NCBI GenBank assembly: GCA_034111085.1 | Contig: JAWUXZ010000012.1 | Location: forward strand, 1 to 64,000 | Reading direction: 5' to 3' | Origin: Dinoroseobacter sp034111085 | GTDB lineage: Bacteria; Pseudomonadota; Alphaproteobacteria; Rhodobacterales; Rhodobacteraceae | Length of the DNA: 64,000 bases | Part shown: positions 1-8,186 of the stretch, one piece after another | Numbering within the stretch: the stretch's first letter is position 1 | How the letters are laid out: the number at the start of each line of letters is the position of its first letter | Made by a program: the position numbers and the translations under genes | The notes under the pieces: model-generated | What the model saw: the letters and a program-made list of their open reading frames with translations, nothing else | The model's database searches: none | What the model was told of the DNA's origin: nothing

Positions 1-266
1 CCACCCGTCATTATGGCAGGGCATTTTGGAAGCGCTGGACCGGATATCACGCCCGAAGCCGGGTCGAGGCAAAGATGCGCTGCCTCAAGGCGTTCGGGGA
101 GCGCATCGCCGCGAGAGATCCCGACCGCCAGACTGCTGAAAACCAGATACGCATAGCACTCATGAATCGCTTCTCGGCCCTCGGCACCGCCGAGATCGTG
201 CGCGTGCGCTGAACCCAAAGGGGAAAGGGGAAGGCACGCCTCAGGCATCAGTTCTGCAACAACGCC
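1..266 (+). mobile_element. Right end of an IS5-family (IS903-like) insertion sequence
   Basis: The window opens inside an insertion sequence. The end of a transposase gene stops at 212. About 54 bases later, the sequence around 251-266 reads, on the other strand, GGCGTTGTTGCAGAAC. This resembles the terminal inverted repeats of IS903-type members of the IS5 family, which typically begin GGCTTTGTTG. I place the element end at about 266. IS903-type elements usually duplicate 9 bp of target, which would make 267-275 (CCTCAGCAA) the duplication, but the left end is outside the window so this cannot be confirmed. Confidence 0.7.
3..212 (+). CDS. IS5-family transposase, C-terminal fragment (cut by window edge)
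   Basis: An open frame enters from the window start and ends at TGA 210-212, giving about 69 residues. It contains HYGRAFWKRWTGYH and then RVEAKMRCLKAFGERI followed by RIALMNRF, the C-terminal signature of DDE transposases of the IS5 family common in Rhodobacterales. This segment includes the region of the last catalytic glutamate (the E of VEAKM is the likely residue). The gene is partial only because the window begins inside it; whether the complete copy is intact cannot be judged. Confidence 0.8.
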   Translation, partial: TRHYGRAFWKRWTGYHARSRVEAKMRCLKAFGERIAARDPDRQTAENQIRIALMNRFSALGTAEIVRVR

Positions 267-605
267 CCTCAGCAACATCCATCCTAGCAATTCGAATGTA
301 CGCCCATGACGTCGTCGCAGATTGGCACGTGAACGGCGGCCCAGCGGCATGACCGCAGCGCGCCGATTTTGCTTGGCGGGACGCCACGGCGCGCGAACTC
401 TGCCTCAATGCCCAAAATATATGCAGCAAGCCCCCACCTAAAGCTCCGTCTTCCAAGAGCTACAAGCCATCGCTCTCTCAGGTTACGCTTGGGCAGAATT
501 CCCCTCTGCCCCCACTTCCCATCAGCCAAACCCTCGCCTATACGGGATTCAAACAAGGCGCGCTTGTCCTGTGGACGCGGCCAGACCAAACAGACAGAGG
601 GCGGC
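267..605. other. 339-bp non-coding stretch between the IS end and accB
   Basis: I recognise no gene here. Open frames exist on both strands, but their translations are rich in Arg, Ser and Trp and carry no family motif. The frame that runs into accB from 369 has no plausible ribosome binding site and is only an upstream extension of that gene. The accBC promoter should lie here, downstream of the IS end. I did not find a convincing promoter or operator by eye. Confidence 0.5.
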
Positions 606-1100
606 ATGACCAAACCATCCCATGAAAGCGACGTGGCCTTTATCAAGGCCTTGGCAGAGCTTTTGCGTGAAAACGACCTGACCGAATTGCAAGTCAAGCG
701 CGACTACGGCGAGGACGACAGTCTTAACGTGCGCGTATCTCGCCAGCACCCACCGCTGGCCCAGCAGGTCTATGCGCCAGCAGCCGCAGCGCCCGCTACA
801 ACCGCAGCAGCAGCAGCATCTCCTGCCGCCGCAGCAGCGCCAGCCACAGAAGATCCTGCGCAACATCCCGGCGCGGTAACCTCGCCCATGGTTGGCACTG
901 CTTATCTGGCAACCGAGCCCGGCTCGCATCCGTTCATCAAAGTTGGCGATACCGTCAACGAAGGCCAAACGCTGCTGATCATCGAGGCGATGAAAACTAT
1001 GAACCAAATCCCCTCGCCCCGCTCGGGCAAGGTCGCACGCATTCTGGTCGAAGACGGTGCCCCCGTCGAATTTGGCGCACCTCTGCTGATCCTCGAATAG
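606..1100 (+). CDS. accB: Biotin carboxyl carrier protein of acetyl-CoA carboxylase
   Basis: AccB carries the biotin that AccC carboxylates during malonyl-CoA formation, the first step of fatty acid synthesis in the cytoplasm. The 164-residue protein has an N-terminal helical segment (about 1-50), a flexible Ala/Pro linker (about 55-85) typical of bacterial BCCP, and a C-terminal biotinyl domain from about residue 90. The biotinylation motif EAMKTM places the acceptor lysine at about K130. The start at 606 gives the usual BCCP length; the longer frame from 369 would add about 79 low-complexity residues and is rejected. accC follows after 10 bases, so the two are one operon. Confidence 0.95.
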   Translation: MTKPSHESDVAFIKALAELLRENDLTELQVKRDYGEDDSLNVRVSRQHPPLAQQVYAPAAAAPATTAAAAASPAAAAAPATEDPAQHPGAVTSPMVGTAYLATEPGSHPFIKVGDTVNEGQTLLIIEAMKTMNQIPSPRSGKVARILVEDGAPVEFGAPLLILE

Positions 1101-1110
1101 GGGCCGCGTC

Positions 1111-2460
1111 ATGTTCAAAAAAATCCTCATCGCCAATCGCGGCGAGATCGCTTTGCGCGTCATCCGAGCGGCCCGCGAAATGGGTGTAGCCACCGTTGCA
1201 GTGCACTCCACCGCTGACGCCGACGCAATGCATGTGCGCATGGCCGACGAGAGCGTGTGCATCGGCCCGCCCTCAAGCACTGACAGCTATTTGTCGATCC
1301 CAGCGATCATGTCGGCCTGCGAGATCACCGGCGCCGAAGCCATCCATCCCGGCTATGGATTTTTGTCGGAAAACGCGCAATTTGTTGAAATCGTTGAAGA
1401 TCACGACCTGAAATTTATTGGCCCCTCTGCCGCTCATATTCGCATGATGGGCGACAAGATCACCGCTAAAGACACCATGAAAGACCTCGGCGTGCCTTGT
1501 GTGCCTGGCTCTGAGGGTGGCGTGCCGGATATGGAAACAGCAATCCGCGTCGGCGACGAGGTTGGTTTTCCTTTGATCGTCAAGGCGACCGCCGGTGGTG
1601 GCGGGCGCGGCATGAAACTGGCCAAAACGCGCGAGGATCTGGAAACCGCATTCATGACAGCGCGGGCGGAGGCTAAATCCGCTTTCGGCAATGACGAGGT
1701 CTATCTGGAGCGCTATCTGGGTGCGCCGCGCCACATTGAGGTGCAGGTATTTGGCGCCGGCAAAGGCCGCGCCGTCCATCTGGGCGAGCGCGATTGCTCG
1801 CTGCAACGCCGCCACCAAAAGGTGTTCGAGGAAGCCCCCGGCCCCGCGATCAGCCCCGAAATCCGTGCCCAAATCGGTGCAACTTGCGCCGATGCCGTTG
1901 CTAGGATCGGGTATGAGGGAGCTGGCACGATCGAGTTTCTCTATGAGAACGACCAGTTCTTCTTTATCGAAATGAACACCCGCCTTCAGGTTGAGCACCC
2001 TGTGACCGAGGCCATTTTTGGCGTCGATCTGGTGCAAGAGCAGATCAAGGTCGCCGCTGGACTGCCGATGTCGTTCACCCAAGACGATCTGGTTGTAAAC
2101 GGCCACGCCATCGAGGTGCGCATCAACGCAGAAACCTTCCCAGGCTTCGCGCCGCGCCCTGGCAAAATCACGCAGTATCACGCGCCCGGTGGGCTTGGTG
2201 TACGGATGGATAGCGCGCTTTATGACGGCTACAATATCCCTCCCTACTACGACAGCTTGATCGCCAAGCTGATCGTCCATGCGCCCGATCGTGCGTCCGC
2301 CATTGCGCGGCTCGACCGCGCGCTTGGCGAGTTGATCGTGGACGGTGTGGAAACCACGGTTCCTCTGTTTCATGCGCTGTTGCAGGAAAAAACCGTGCTA
2401 ACAGGCGACTACAACATCCACTGGCTTGAGCACTGGCTTGACGGGCGCGCAGACAGCTAG
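1111..2460 (+). CDS. accC: Biotin carboxylase subunit of acetyl-CoA carboxylase
   Basis: AccC carboxylates the biotin of AccB using ATP and bicarbonate. At 449 residues it has the normal length. It starts FKKILIANRGEIALR (biotin carboxylase N-domain), has the glycine-rich ATP-grasp loop KATAGGGGRGM near residue 153, the metal/ATP-binding stretch EMNTRLQVEHPVTE near 286, and the active-site arginine region HAIEVRINAE near 335. It lies 10 bases after accB and 15 bases before aat, so all three are probably co-transcribed. Nothing looks damaged. Confidence 0.97.
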   Translation: MFKKILIANRGEIALRVIRAAREMGVATVAVHSTADADAMHVRMADESVCIGPPSSTDSYLSIPAIMSACEITGAEAIHPGYGFLSENAQFVEIVEDHDLKFIGPSAAHIRMMGDKITAKDTMKDLGVPCVPGSEGGVPDMETAIRVGDEVGFPLIVKATAGGGGRGMKLAKTREDLETAFMTARAEAKSAFGNDEVYLERYLGAPRHIEVQVFGAGKGRAVHLGERDCSLQRRHQKVFEEAPGPAISPEIRAQIGATCADAVARIGYEGAGTIEFLYENDQFFFIEMNTRLQVEHPVTEAIFGVDLVQEQIKVAAGLPMSFTQDDLVVNGHAIEVRINAETFPGFAPRPGKITQYHAPGGLGVRMDSALYDGYNIPPYYDSLIAKLIVHAPDRASAIARLDRALGELIVDGVETTVPLFHALLQEKTVLTGDYNIHWLEHWLDGRADS

Positions 2461-2475
2461 GACAGTTGGTCCGCT

Positions 2476-3117
2476 ATGACCGAGCTTTCCGCTGATCTTC
2501 TGATGCGTGCCTATGCGATGGGGGTTTTCCCCATGGCCGAAAGCCGCTCGTCGCAGACTGTGCAATGGGTCGATCCGCATCATCGCGGGATATTTCCACT
2601 CGATGCGTTTCATATTTCGCGGTCCTTGCGAAAAACTTTGCTGCGCGCCGATTACCAAGTTCACCTAAACCGCGATTTCGGTGCTTGCGTCGAGGCCTGC
2701 GCGGACCGCGATGAGACTTGGATCAACGGCCCAATCACTCAAGCCTATGATGCGCTACACGCAAACGGCCACGCTCATTCTGTTGAGGTTTGGCACGAAG
2801 AACAGATGGTTGGTGGAGTTTATGGCGTCACGCTAGGCGGGGCTTTTTTTGGCGAAAGCATGTTCTCGCGCAGGCGTGATGGCTCCAAAATAGCGCTGGC
2901 ATGGCTGGTCGCGCGGCTACGTTTCGGGGGCTTCACGCTGTTTGACACGCAGTTTCTCACCGACCACCTCAGCAGCCTCGGTGCGATTGAGATCACGCGT
3001 GCGGACTATCACACACGGCTGCGATCCGCGCTGAAGGGCAACGGCAGGATGTCAGCGCTGTCGCAAGACATAGGCGCAGACTTGCTTTTCGAGAACAGTA
3101 GCGCAAAACTTTCCTAG
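2476..3117 (+). CDS. aat: Leucyl/phenylalanyl-tRNA--protein transferase
   Basis: Aat transfers Leu or Phe from aminoacyl-tRNA to proteins with N-terminal Arg or Lys, marking them for degradation through the N-end rule (ClpAP/ClpS). The 213-residue protein shows the family pattern: YAMGVFPMAE near the N-terminus, WVDPHHRGIFPL, then GGVYGVTLGGAFFGESMFSRRRDGSK around residues 115-140 and FDTQF with DHLSSLGA near 160. It sits 15 bases downstream of accC, an arrangement often seen in Rhodobacterales. The clpP/clpX genes about 5 kb away belong to a related degradation system but are a separate unit. Confidence 0.95.
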   Translation: MTELSADLLMRAYAMGVFPMAESRSSQTVQWVDPHHRGIFPLDAFHISRSLRKTLLRADYQVHLNRDFGACVEACADRDETWINGPITQAYDALHANGHAHSVEVWHEEQMVGGVYGVTLGGAFFGESMFSRRRDGSKIALAWLVARLRFGGFTLFDTQFLTDHLSSLGAIEITRADYHTRLRSALKGNGRMSALSQDIGADLLFENSSAKLS

Positions 3118-3176
3118 CCAAAGACACCTCTCCCGCCTAGGTTGTGTCTAACTTCGAGTGAACCTGAGTGCGCATT

Positions 3177-4325
3177 ATGAAAGACCTTGTCACTTCAATT
3201 CTGAATTCAGCCACAGTGCCTTCGAATTGGGAATCTGCGCTCGACCAATTCAACGCCGAGATCGGATTTGCCTCCTCGTGCATGTTCTCGGTTCATGAGT
3301 TTGAGACCTCGCGGATGAATTTCACCTGGAGCAAATTTCTTCGCGAAAACGCACCCGCCGAGGTAATTGCCAAGATAGAACGCGGAGATGATCCAGAAGA
3401 TGCACCGGGTTATCGGTTCCTACTCAATAATCCAGCTCAAACGCTTTATGATGAATTGACCCTCTTTGGAGTGAAGTCGGAGGCTGAATTACCAAAATCG
3501 AATGTCCGCAATCTAGTCGCAGAACTCGGCCTCGGGCTGCGGGTCGCAGGCGCATTGAACCGGCATGGTCCTTGGCTGGACGGGCTGTTTTGCCAGACCC
3601 GCCCCGGCGATGATGTCCATGCTCTGGCTAACGATCCGCGCACAGAATTGCTGTTGCCGATCATGTCCAGTACCGTCGTGTTGGGCCGCATGCTCGCCAC
3701 GCTGACCGCGCAGTTCCAGGCCGCCCTTGGGGCGCTGGATGCCTTGGGTCTGGGCGTGTTTCTGATCGATGGTCGTGGCACCGTTTTGACCCATAACCGC
3801 GAGGCCGACCGCATTATCGCACAGGCTGATGGGCTGACCTTTTCGAAGGCCCGCACGCTTGTGATGCGCAATGAAGACAGTGCCGCCGAGTTCAAAATGA
3901 TGATCGAGCGCGCCAACGGTCTGTTTTCGGGCGATCTTGATCCTTTGCACCCGACCCTTGCCCTGGCGCGTCCCTCAGGGGCTTACGAGTATCTGGTGTC
4001 GGTGCAACCGCTCGCTGACGCGGTGGGCGAATTACAACCCGGCCTTAGCTGCGCGTTTGTTACCGTTATCGATCCCGCGCGCCGCGATGCGCTGTCCGCA
4101 GATGGTCTGGCCACCTTAGGCGATCTGACAGAAACCGAGCGTGCCGTGGTCGAACTGCTGATCCAAGGCTTCCGCCCCGCCGAGGTAGCCGAGCTGCGCG
4201 ATGTCAGCCGCAACACCATCAAAACACAAGTCCAGTCGATTTCGCAAAAGCTGCGCTGCAATGGACAAAGCCATATCATCCGGGTGGCCGCCGCCACACG
4301 CCTGCCGATCAGCAAGTTACGTTAA
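3177..4325 (+). CDS. LuxR-type (GerE) helix-turn-helix transcriptional regulator
   Basis: The last 65 or so residues form a LuxR/GerE DNA-binding domain: LTETERAVVELLIQG, then VSRNTIKTQVQSISQKL. A PAS-like segment (ALDALGLGVFLIDGRGTV...NREAD) precedes it, at roughly residues 185-245. The N-terminal part is not assigned. No autoinducer-binding or receiver domain is recognisable, so the signal is unknown. Start is ambiguous: GTG at 3168 would add three residues to the ATG at 3177; neither has a strong ribosome site. The gene is alone, 60 bases after aat, and ends one base before the convergent DUF2155 gene. Its regulon cannot be inferred. Confidence 0.8.
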   Translation: MKDLVTSILNSATVPSNWESALDQFNAEIGFASSCMFSVHEFETSRMNFTWSKFLRENAPAEVIAKIERGDDPEDAPGYRFLLNNPAQTLYDELTLFGVKSEAELPKSNVRNLVAELGLGLRVAGALNRHGPWLDGLFCQTRPGDDVHALANDPRTELLLPIMSSTVVLGRMLATLTAQFQAALGALDALGLGVFLIDGRGTVLTHNREADRIIAQADGLTFSKARTLVMRNEDSAAEFKMMIERANGLFSGDLDPLHPTLALARPSGAYEYLVSVQPLADAVGELQPGLSCAFVTVIDPARRDALSADGLATLGDLTETERAVVELLIQGFRPAEVAELRDVSRNTIKTQVQSISQKLRCNGQSHIIRVAAATRLPISKLR

Positions 4326-4326
4326 C

Positions 4327-4989
4327 TCAGCGGTTAGGCCTTGGCCGCGGCACCAGTGACACCTCGACTGCTCCGCTAGGACGCTCGGCCTCCTCGGCGG
4401 CTGCGAGCGGGTCGTCGATATCTGCGATCGAATCGCCGGCCACCGAGGTTTCCGATCCCGATGCACAGCGCAACGCCCACACATCATAGCGCGGATGATC
4501 CAACGCCATCAGCGCCGGCGAAGACGCCACCATCCAGCCTTCAAACAGCGCCGAACCCGCAGCGGTATCGGCAACTGACAGGCGCACAAACGCGTCCGAG
4601 GTTGGCGATTCCGTCGGATAGCGGCACTCGTGCATAGTTACAGTAATCCGGCCCACGACTTCGCTGGCCTGTGTATCCAGCACCAAATCGGTGACAACCC
4701 CGGTCAACTTGTCGAGAACACGCAGGCTGCCCGCGCGCGCTTGGGTGACTTGGGTTTCCTGCTCAAAGCTTTGAAACTGCTCGTCGGTCAGGACCTGTCG
4801 GGGGCCGCTGTCCAACTCAACATCCTCGAAGGTCTCAAGCGTGATGCCATCATCTTCGAGCTGTTGCAGTGAAAAGCCCGGCTCATCTTCGAGATCTTCC
4901 AGCGGAATAATCACGATCTCTTGCGCAGCCAATGCGCCGGGCAGAAGCACGGCCAGTGCCGCAGAGTAGACAAACCGACGCAAGATCAT
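4327..4989 (-). CDS. DUF2155 domain protein, exported
   Basis: The 220-residue product begins with a signal peptide (residues 1-22, ending ALAAQE). After an acidic region (about 25-75) it has the DUF2155 core, LRVLDKLTGVVTDLVLDT followed by HECRYP, FEGWMVASSP and HPRYDVWALRC. The family is widespread in Alphaproteobacteria and its function is not established. Two cysteines (in HECRYP and ALRC) may pair in the periplasm. The start overlaps the stop of mlaD by four bases (ATGA), so the two are translated together. The C-terminal tail is a Ser/Pro/Arg extension. Confidence 0.85.
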   Translation of the reverse strand: MILRRFVYSAALAVLLPGALAAQEIVIIPLEDLEDEPGFSLQQLEDDGITLETFEDVELDSGPRQVLTDEQFQSFEQETQVTQARAGSLRVLDKLTGVVTDLVLDTQASEVVGRITVTMHECRYPTESPTSDAFVRLSVADTAAGSALFEGWMVASSPALMALDHPRYDVWALRCASGSETSVAGDSIADIDDPLAAAEEAERPSGAVEVSLVPRPRPNR

Positions 4990-5444
4990 TCACCGCTCTG
5001 CGATACGAACCGCAGCAAAAGTGTGATCAAACTTACCGAGCCTTGAGTTTCGGCAAACCCATCGCCAGCCTCAAGCACAAAGGGCGAGCCACCCGGCAAC
5101 ACTTCGACAAAATTCCCGCCCAGCAGACCCTCCGACGAGATTGCCAGAATGCTGTCATCAGGGATTTCCACATCACCGCGAAGCGCAATTTGCGTGTCGG
5201 CGCGAAAGGTCTCAGGGTTCAGGCGGATACCCGAGACGGTGCCAATTTTCACGCCCGCCAACCGCACATCGGTCCCGGCGGTGACGCCGTCGGCCGTGCG
5301 AAAACTAGCGTTTAAGGTATAGGCACCACCCGCGCCCGCACCGGCCCCAAGGCCCGTGACCTGAGCTGCATAGATCAAAAAGCCCACAGCGGCGGCCAAA
5401 ACCAGCCCGCCTGTGACAATCTCGGTTGTTGAGTTTTGCGACAT
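4986..5444 (-). CDS. mlaD: MlaD-family (MCE domain) lipid transport protein
   Basis: MlaD proteins are inner-membrane-anchored MCE-domain proteins that form the periplasmic ring of the Mla phospholipid transporter maintaining outer-membrane asymmetry. The 152-residue product has one N-terminal membrane helix (IVTGGLVLAAAVGFLIYAA) and an MCE domain with FRTADGVTAGTDVRLAGVKIG and SEGLLGGNFVEVLPG. The ATG at 5444 is preferred over a GTG at 5459 because AGGG lies just upstream. The mlaE and mlaF genes are not in the window. The gene overlaps DUF2155 by four bases and lies 78 bases after the NDUFA12 homologue, a neighbourhood common in Alphaproteobacteria. Confidence 0.85.
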   Translation of the reverse strand: MSQNSTTEIVTGGLVLAAAVGFLIYAAQVTGLGAGAGAGGAYTLNASFRTADGVTAGTDVRLAGVKIGTVSGIRLNPETFRADTQIALRGDVEIPDDSILAISSEGLLGGNFVEVLPGGSPFVLEAGDGFAETQGSVSLITLLLRFVSQSGE

Positions 5445-5522
5445 TGCGCCCTGCCTCACCCTACTTTTATTGGTGATGCCTTGCTGGGGGTCTCAGTGCA
5501 AGGCCAGCGTTGGAAAGCGGCG

Positions 5523-5900
5523 TTATTCCGGCGTCCACGCCTCGTAATCCGAGCGCGCAGCTGGTGCCGCACGGCGGATCGATCCAGCAGGCGCGTAGGC
5601 CTCAGCCGTTCCGGTTAGGTTCGGCAAATGCGGCTTTTCCCAATCTTTGCGCAGTAACGGTGCCTTCGTCGGCGGCTCGTCCCAAGTGTGGTGCAGCCAT
5701 CCGTGCCATTCGGGACCAACGCGGCTGGCTTCTGCCTCGCCATTGAAAATCACCCAACGGCGTTTGCGATCGCGGGTCTCGTAAAAGATGTTGCCCGCGT
5801 CGTCTTCGCCAACTTTCACGCCCTTGCGCGCGGTCATAATCTGGGTGCCAAGGGTGGAACCATGCCACCATGTCAGCGCGCGCTTGATATATCCGGCCAT
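5523..5900 (-). CDS. NDUFA12-like accessory subunit of respiratory complex I
   Basis: This 125-residue protein is the bacterial homologue of mitochondrial complex I subunit NDUFA12 (B17.2). In Alphaproteobacteria this subunit binds NADH:ubiquinone oxidoreductase at the junction of its arms. The sequence has the family hallmarks: WWHGSTLGT near the N-terminus, GNIFYETRDRKRRWVIFNG near residues 38-56, and then GPEWHGWLHHTWDEPPT and WEKPHLPNLTGT. It is outside the nuo operon, as is usual for this gene. The C-terminal tail (YEAWTPE) is typical. Confidence 0.92.
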   Translation of the reverse strand: MAGYIKRALTWWHGSTLGTQIMTARKGVKVGEDDAGNIFYETRDRKRRWVIFNGEAEASRVGPEWHGWLHHTWDEPPTKAPLLRKDWEKPHLPNLTGTAEAYAPAGSIRRAAPAARSDYEAWTPE

Positions 5901-5981
5901 CGGTTTTCCGTCTCCGCAGAACTACTTGCGGACGGTATGCAGCAGCCCGCGTGCGGCGTCCAGCGCTACGGGGTCGCGGGC

Positions 5982-7157
5982 TTAGATGAGGCTTGGTTGA
6001 TCCAGCGCGCGGATGAGGGCCGGAATCGCGGTTTTGAACTTGAAGAACCCGGCTTTGGCATGAGGCCAAGCGGTCGCATCATGGGCGCGGATGATCTCCA
6101 GTACTTTGATCTCGCGCGCCAGCCCCGCTGCCAGATCACGCGCGGGCCCTTGCGGCACGTAAGGCATGATAATTTGCGAGGCACCAAGTCCTTGCGCCCA
6201 AGCGACAATATCCGCTGGATCAGTGCTAACCGGACCACGCGGCACACCCGCTCGCGAGATCGCATCCTCGACCAAGGCCGCCGTATGCGCCTTCACTGCC
6301 ACCGACACCATCAAGGGCGAGCGCGCCGCATCTCCCCTAAGAACCGCCACGCCCAACGCACCCTCCGGCATCTGTGCGCATAAGTCATCCTCGGTCAGCA
6401 CCACAACAAACGGCGCGCTGCGATCCACGACGCCCGGTACCGGCACTTCGCCCAAAGCTGGGTTCGCAAACCCCTCAACAGGTGCTGCAAACTTCGCCAA
6501 TTGCCCGCTCGGCATGAACCGCCCACCCGTATATTTTGAAATGTTATCTTCACGCGCGAGGTAAGTTTTACCAACCGTCTGCAACCCAGCCACCCAGCGC
6601 CAACCGAGCGTATTTGACGCCGCGTCGCCGTCCAGCAAGTGCCGCATGAAGAAATCCGCCCCCAGCGCCCAAGGCAATCGCAGCGTGAATATCCAGATCG
6701 ATGCAAACCACATCCGCGCGTGATTGTGCAAATAACCCGTTGCGGCCAGCTCCCGCGCCCATGCATCAAAACACGCGATCCCAGTTTCGCCGCGACAAGC
6801 CGCTTCCCAGTCCGTGCGCAGACCGCTTTCAACCGCCAAACGGTCCAACCCGCGCGCCACATCCGCTTGATACATTGCCCAAATGCTCGGGCGTCGCTCC
6901 AGCCAGCCCTTCCAATAGGTCCGCCAGTAAACTTCTTGGATGAACTTCTCGGCCTCCTCTGCCGAATGCCGCGCAAGCACCGCGCGTAACACCTCTTCTT
7001 CGGAAATCACCCGGTGCCTCAGATATGGTGACAGCCCGCTGACATGCGGATGCCCTGCCACATCAAAATTCCGTAGCCTTGCGTAATCGCGACCTGCTTG
7101 CGGCACGAATGCCTCAAGCCGTGCCAAAGCGGCCTCTCGTGTTGGTATAAATTCCAT
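5982..7157 (-). CDS. Photolyase/cryptochrome-family FAD-binding protein with unusual domain order
   Basis: Residues about 40-250 match the helical FAD-binding half of DNA photolyases/cryptochromes: LSPYLRHRVISEEEV, QEVYWRTYWKGWLE, CFDAWARELAATGYLHNHARMW, FMRHLLDGDAASNTLGWRWVAG and a final NISKYTGGRF. The usual N-terminal alpha/beta antenna domain is missing from the front: the protein starts only about 35 residues before the FAD half. Instead the C-terminal 130 residues (FVVVLTEDDL ... GASQIIMPYVPQGPARD ... AHDATAWPHAKAGFFKFKTA) look like that alpha/beta domain placed behind, as in a circular permutation. The ATG at 7157 is preferred to the TTG at 7160. Photolyase activity is not proven; a light-sensing or unknown role is possible. 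Confidence 0.8.
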   Translation of the reverse strand: MEFIPTREAALARLEAFVPQAGRDYARLRNFDVAGHPHVSGLSPYLRHRVISEEEVLRAVLARHSAEEAEKFIQEVYWRTYWKGWLERRPSIWAMYQADVARGLDRLAVESGLRTDWEAACRGETGIACFDAWARELAATGYLHNHARMWFASIWIFTLRLPWALGADFFMRHLLDGDAASNTLGWRWVAGLQTVGKTYLAREDNISKYTGGRFMPSGQLAKFAAPVEGFANPALGEVPVPGVVDRSAPFVVVLTEDDLCAQMPEGALGVAVLRGDAARSPLMVSVAVKAHTAALVEDAISRAGVPRGPVSTDPADIVAWAQGLGASQIIMPYVPQGPARDLAAGLAREIKVLEIIRAHDATAWPHAKAGFFKFKTAIPALIRALDQPSLI

Positions 7158-7234
7158 CAAACGCCAACTGGCGCACTTGTCTGCGGCTTCAAGCCCGCGG
7201 CTTCATTGTTCTGCAAATATCCATGCTGAAGATG

Positions 7235-8056
7235 TCATTCCGCCGCCAGTTTGCACGACGCCAGACAGATCCCGCCAAACCGCTCGACCAGCACCAAATC
7301 CCAACCCGTCTGATATCCGCCCCGGACAGGAGCAGCCCCATAGCCAAGCACCTCCCATCCCTCATGGTTCAGCGTTACGCATGTCCCGCCATCGACCTGT
7401 GCGAAGGCAATCGTCACATCCGTCGCCTCAGCCTCGCAGCGCCCCTCATGCCAGGCCACCGCAAATTTCTCGCCCGGTTGCCACGCAGTCACGCGCCCCC
7501 AAGGACGATGCTCTCCATCGGCACAGTGCTCAATAATCTGGCCGCCGATCCGCGGCTCAACCTCCACCGACTTCGGCAATCCCCCATCGCGGGCTGAAAG
7601 GCTGTGGCTGTCCAAGGGCCACCAGTCGCCCATGCGCGCTGTAAACAAATGAAACGCCTCATCGGGTGCTACGGGGACATAAAGCGTCTTCACAATCGGG
7701 GGCAGCATTGGCGCATCGTTCTGAGCATCTACAAATTCGGCAAATCGCCCCAATACATCCCCCCACAGCCCATCGAGGTAGCTGTGCAAGGCCGCCAAAG
7801 CAGCCGGATCAAGATGATAAAGACGTCTTGTTCCTTTCGGCACCGCTCGCACCAAGCCGGCATTGCTGAGACAGCGCAGGTGTTGGCTGACCGCCGGACG
7901 GCTGATCGGCAGGTCAGCGGCCACATCGCCAACCGCGCGCGGACCGCTGCGCAACGCCTGCACAATCGCGCGCCGCGTCGGGTCAGCCAGCAAGGCCAAA
8001 CAGGCCTCGCCACAAATCGACTGGTCAGGGGGTTGAAGGTCAGAATGGTTCGCCAT
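7235..8056 (-). CDS. ArsR-type repressor fused to an SRPBCC (AHSA1-like) domain
   Basis: Residues about 15-105 are an ArsR-family winged helix: CLALLADPTRRAIVQALRSG, then ISRPAVSQHLRCLSNAGLV and RRLYHLD. Residues about 120-273 form an AHSA1/SRPBCC ligand-binding domain: VPVAPDEAFHLFTARMGDWWP, RIGGQIIEH, WGRVTAWQPGEKFAVAW and VTLNHEGWEVLG. Such fusions are known among ArsR-like proteins in bacteria, and the SRPBCC part probably senses a hydrophobic ligand, which I cannot identify. A 13-bp palindrome lies two bases upstream of the start codon, consistent with autorepression. The gene is divergent from clpP across 130 bases. Confidence 0.85.
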   Translation of the reverse strand: MANHSDLQPPDQSICGEACLALLADPTRRAIVQALRSGPRAVGDVAADLPISRPAVSQHLRCLSNAGLVRAVPKGTRRLYHLDPAALAALHSYLDGLWGDVLGRFAEFVDAQNDAPMLPPIVKTLYVPVAPDEAFHLFTARMGDWWPLDSHSLSARDGGLPKSVEVEPRIGGQIIEHCADGEHRPWGRVTAWQPGEKFAVAWHEGRCEAEATDVTIAFAQVDGGTCVTLNHEGWEVLGYGAAPVRGGYQTGWDLVLVERFGGICLASCKLAAE

Positions 8057-8057
8057 A

Positions 8058-8070
8058 ACTTACCGTAAGT
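8058..8070. promoter_or_regulatory. Palindrome upstream of the ArsR-SRPBCC gene (probable operator)
   Basis: ACTTAC-C-GTAAGT is a perfect six-base inverted repeat with a one-base centre, placed two bases before the ATG of the ArsR-type gene. A half-similar CTTAC follows at 8075-8079. Position and symmetry fit an autoregulatory ArsR operator. The binding protein is inferred only from proximity. Confidence 0.5.
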
Positions 8071-8186
8071 CACCGCTTACAAAAAAGTCAACGCAAACCA
8101 TACTGCGCTGCCCTTGCAGCCCCCCCCACGCGGACCTAGTCTAACCCCTGAGGCGCAGACCCGCCCGACCAACAAGGCGAGACACA

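Noticed and set aside
284..697. Minus-strand 137-residue frame in the accB upstream region
   Set aside because: Composition is Arg/Ser/Trp-rich with no family motif, it runs into accB on the opposite strand, and it has no ribosome site.
549..1280. Long minus-strand frame opposite accB with a Cys-rich stretch
   Set aside because: The Cys/Gly runs are the antisense of the Ala-rich linker of AccB; it is a shadow of accB/accC.
1273..2373. 366-residue minus-strand frame opposite accC
   Set aside because: Its length only reflects codon bias of accC; no recognisable domain, and accC is certain.
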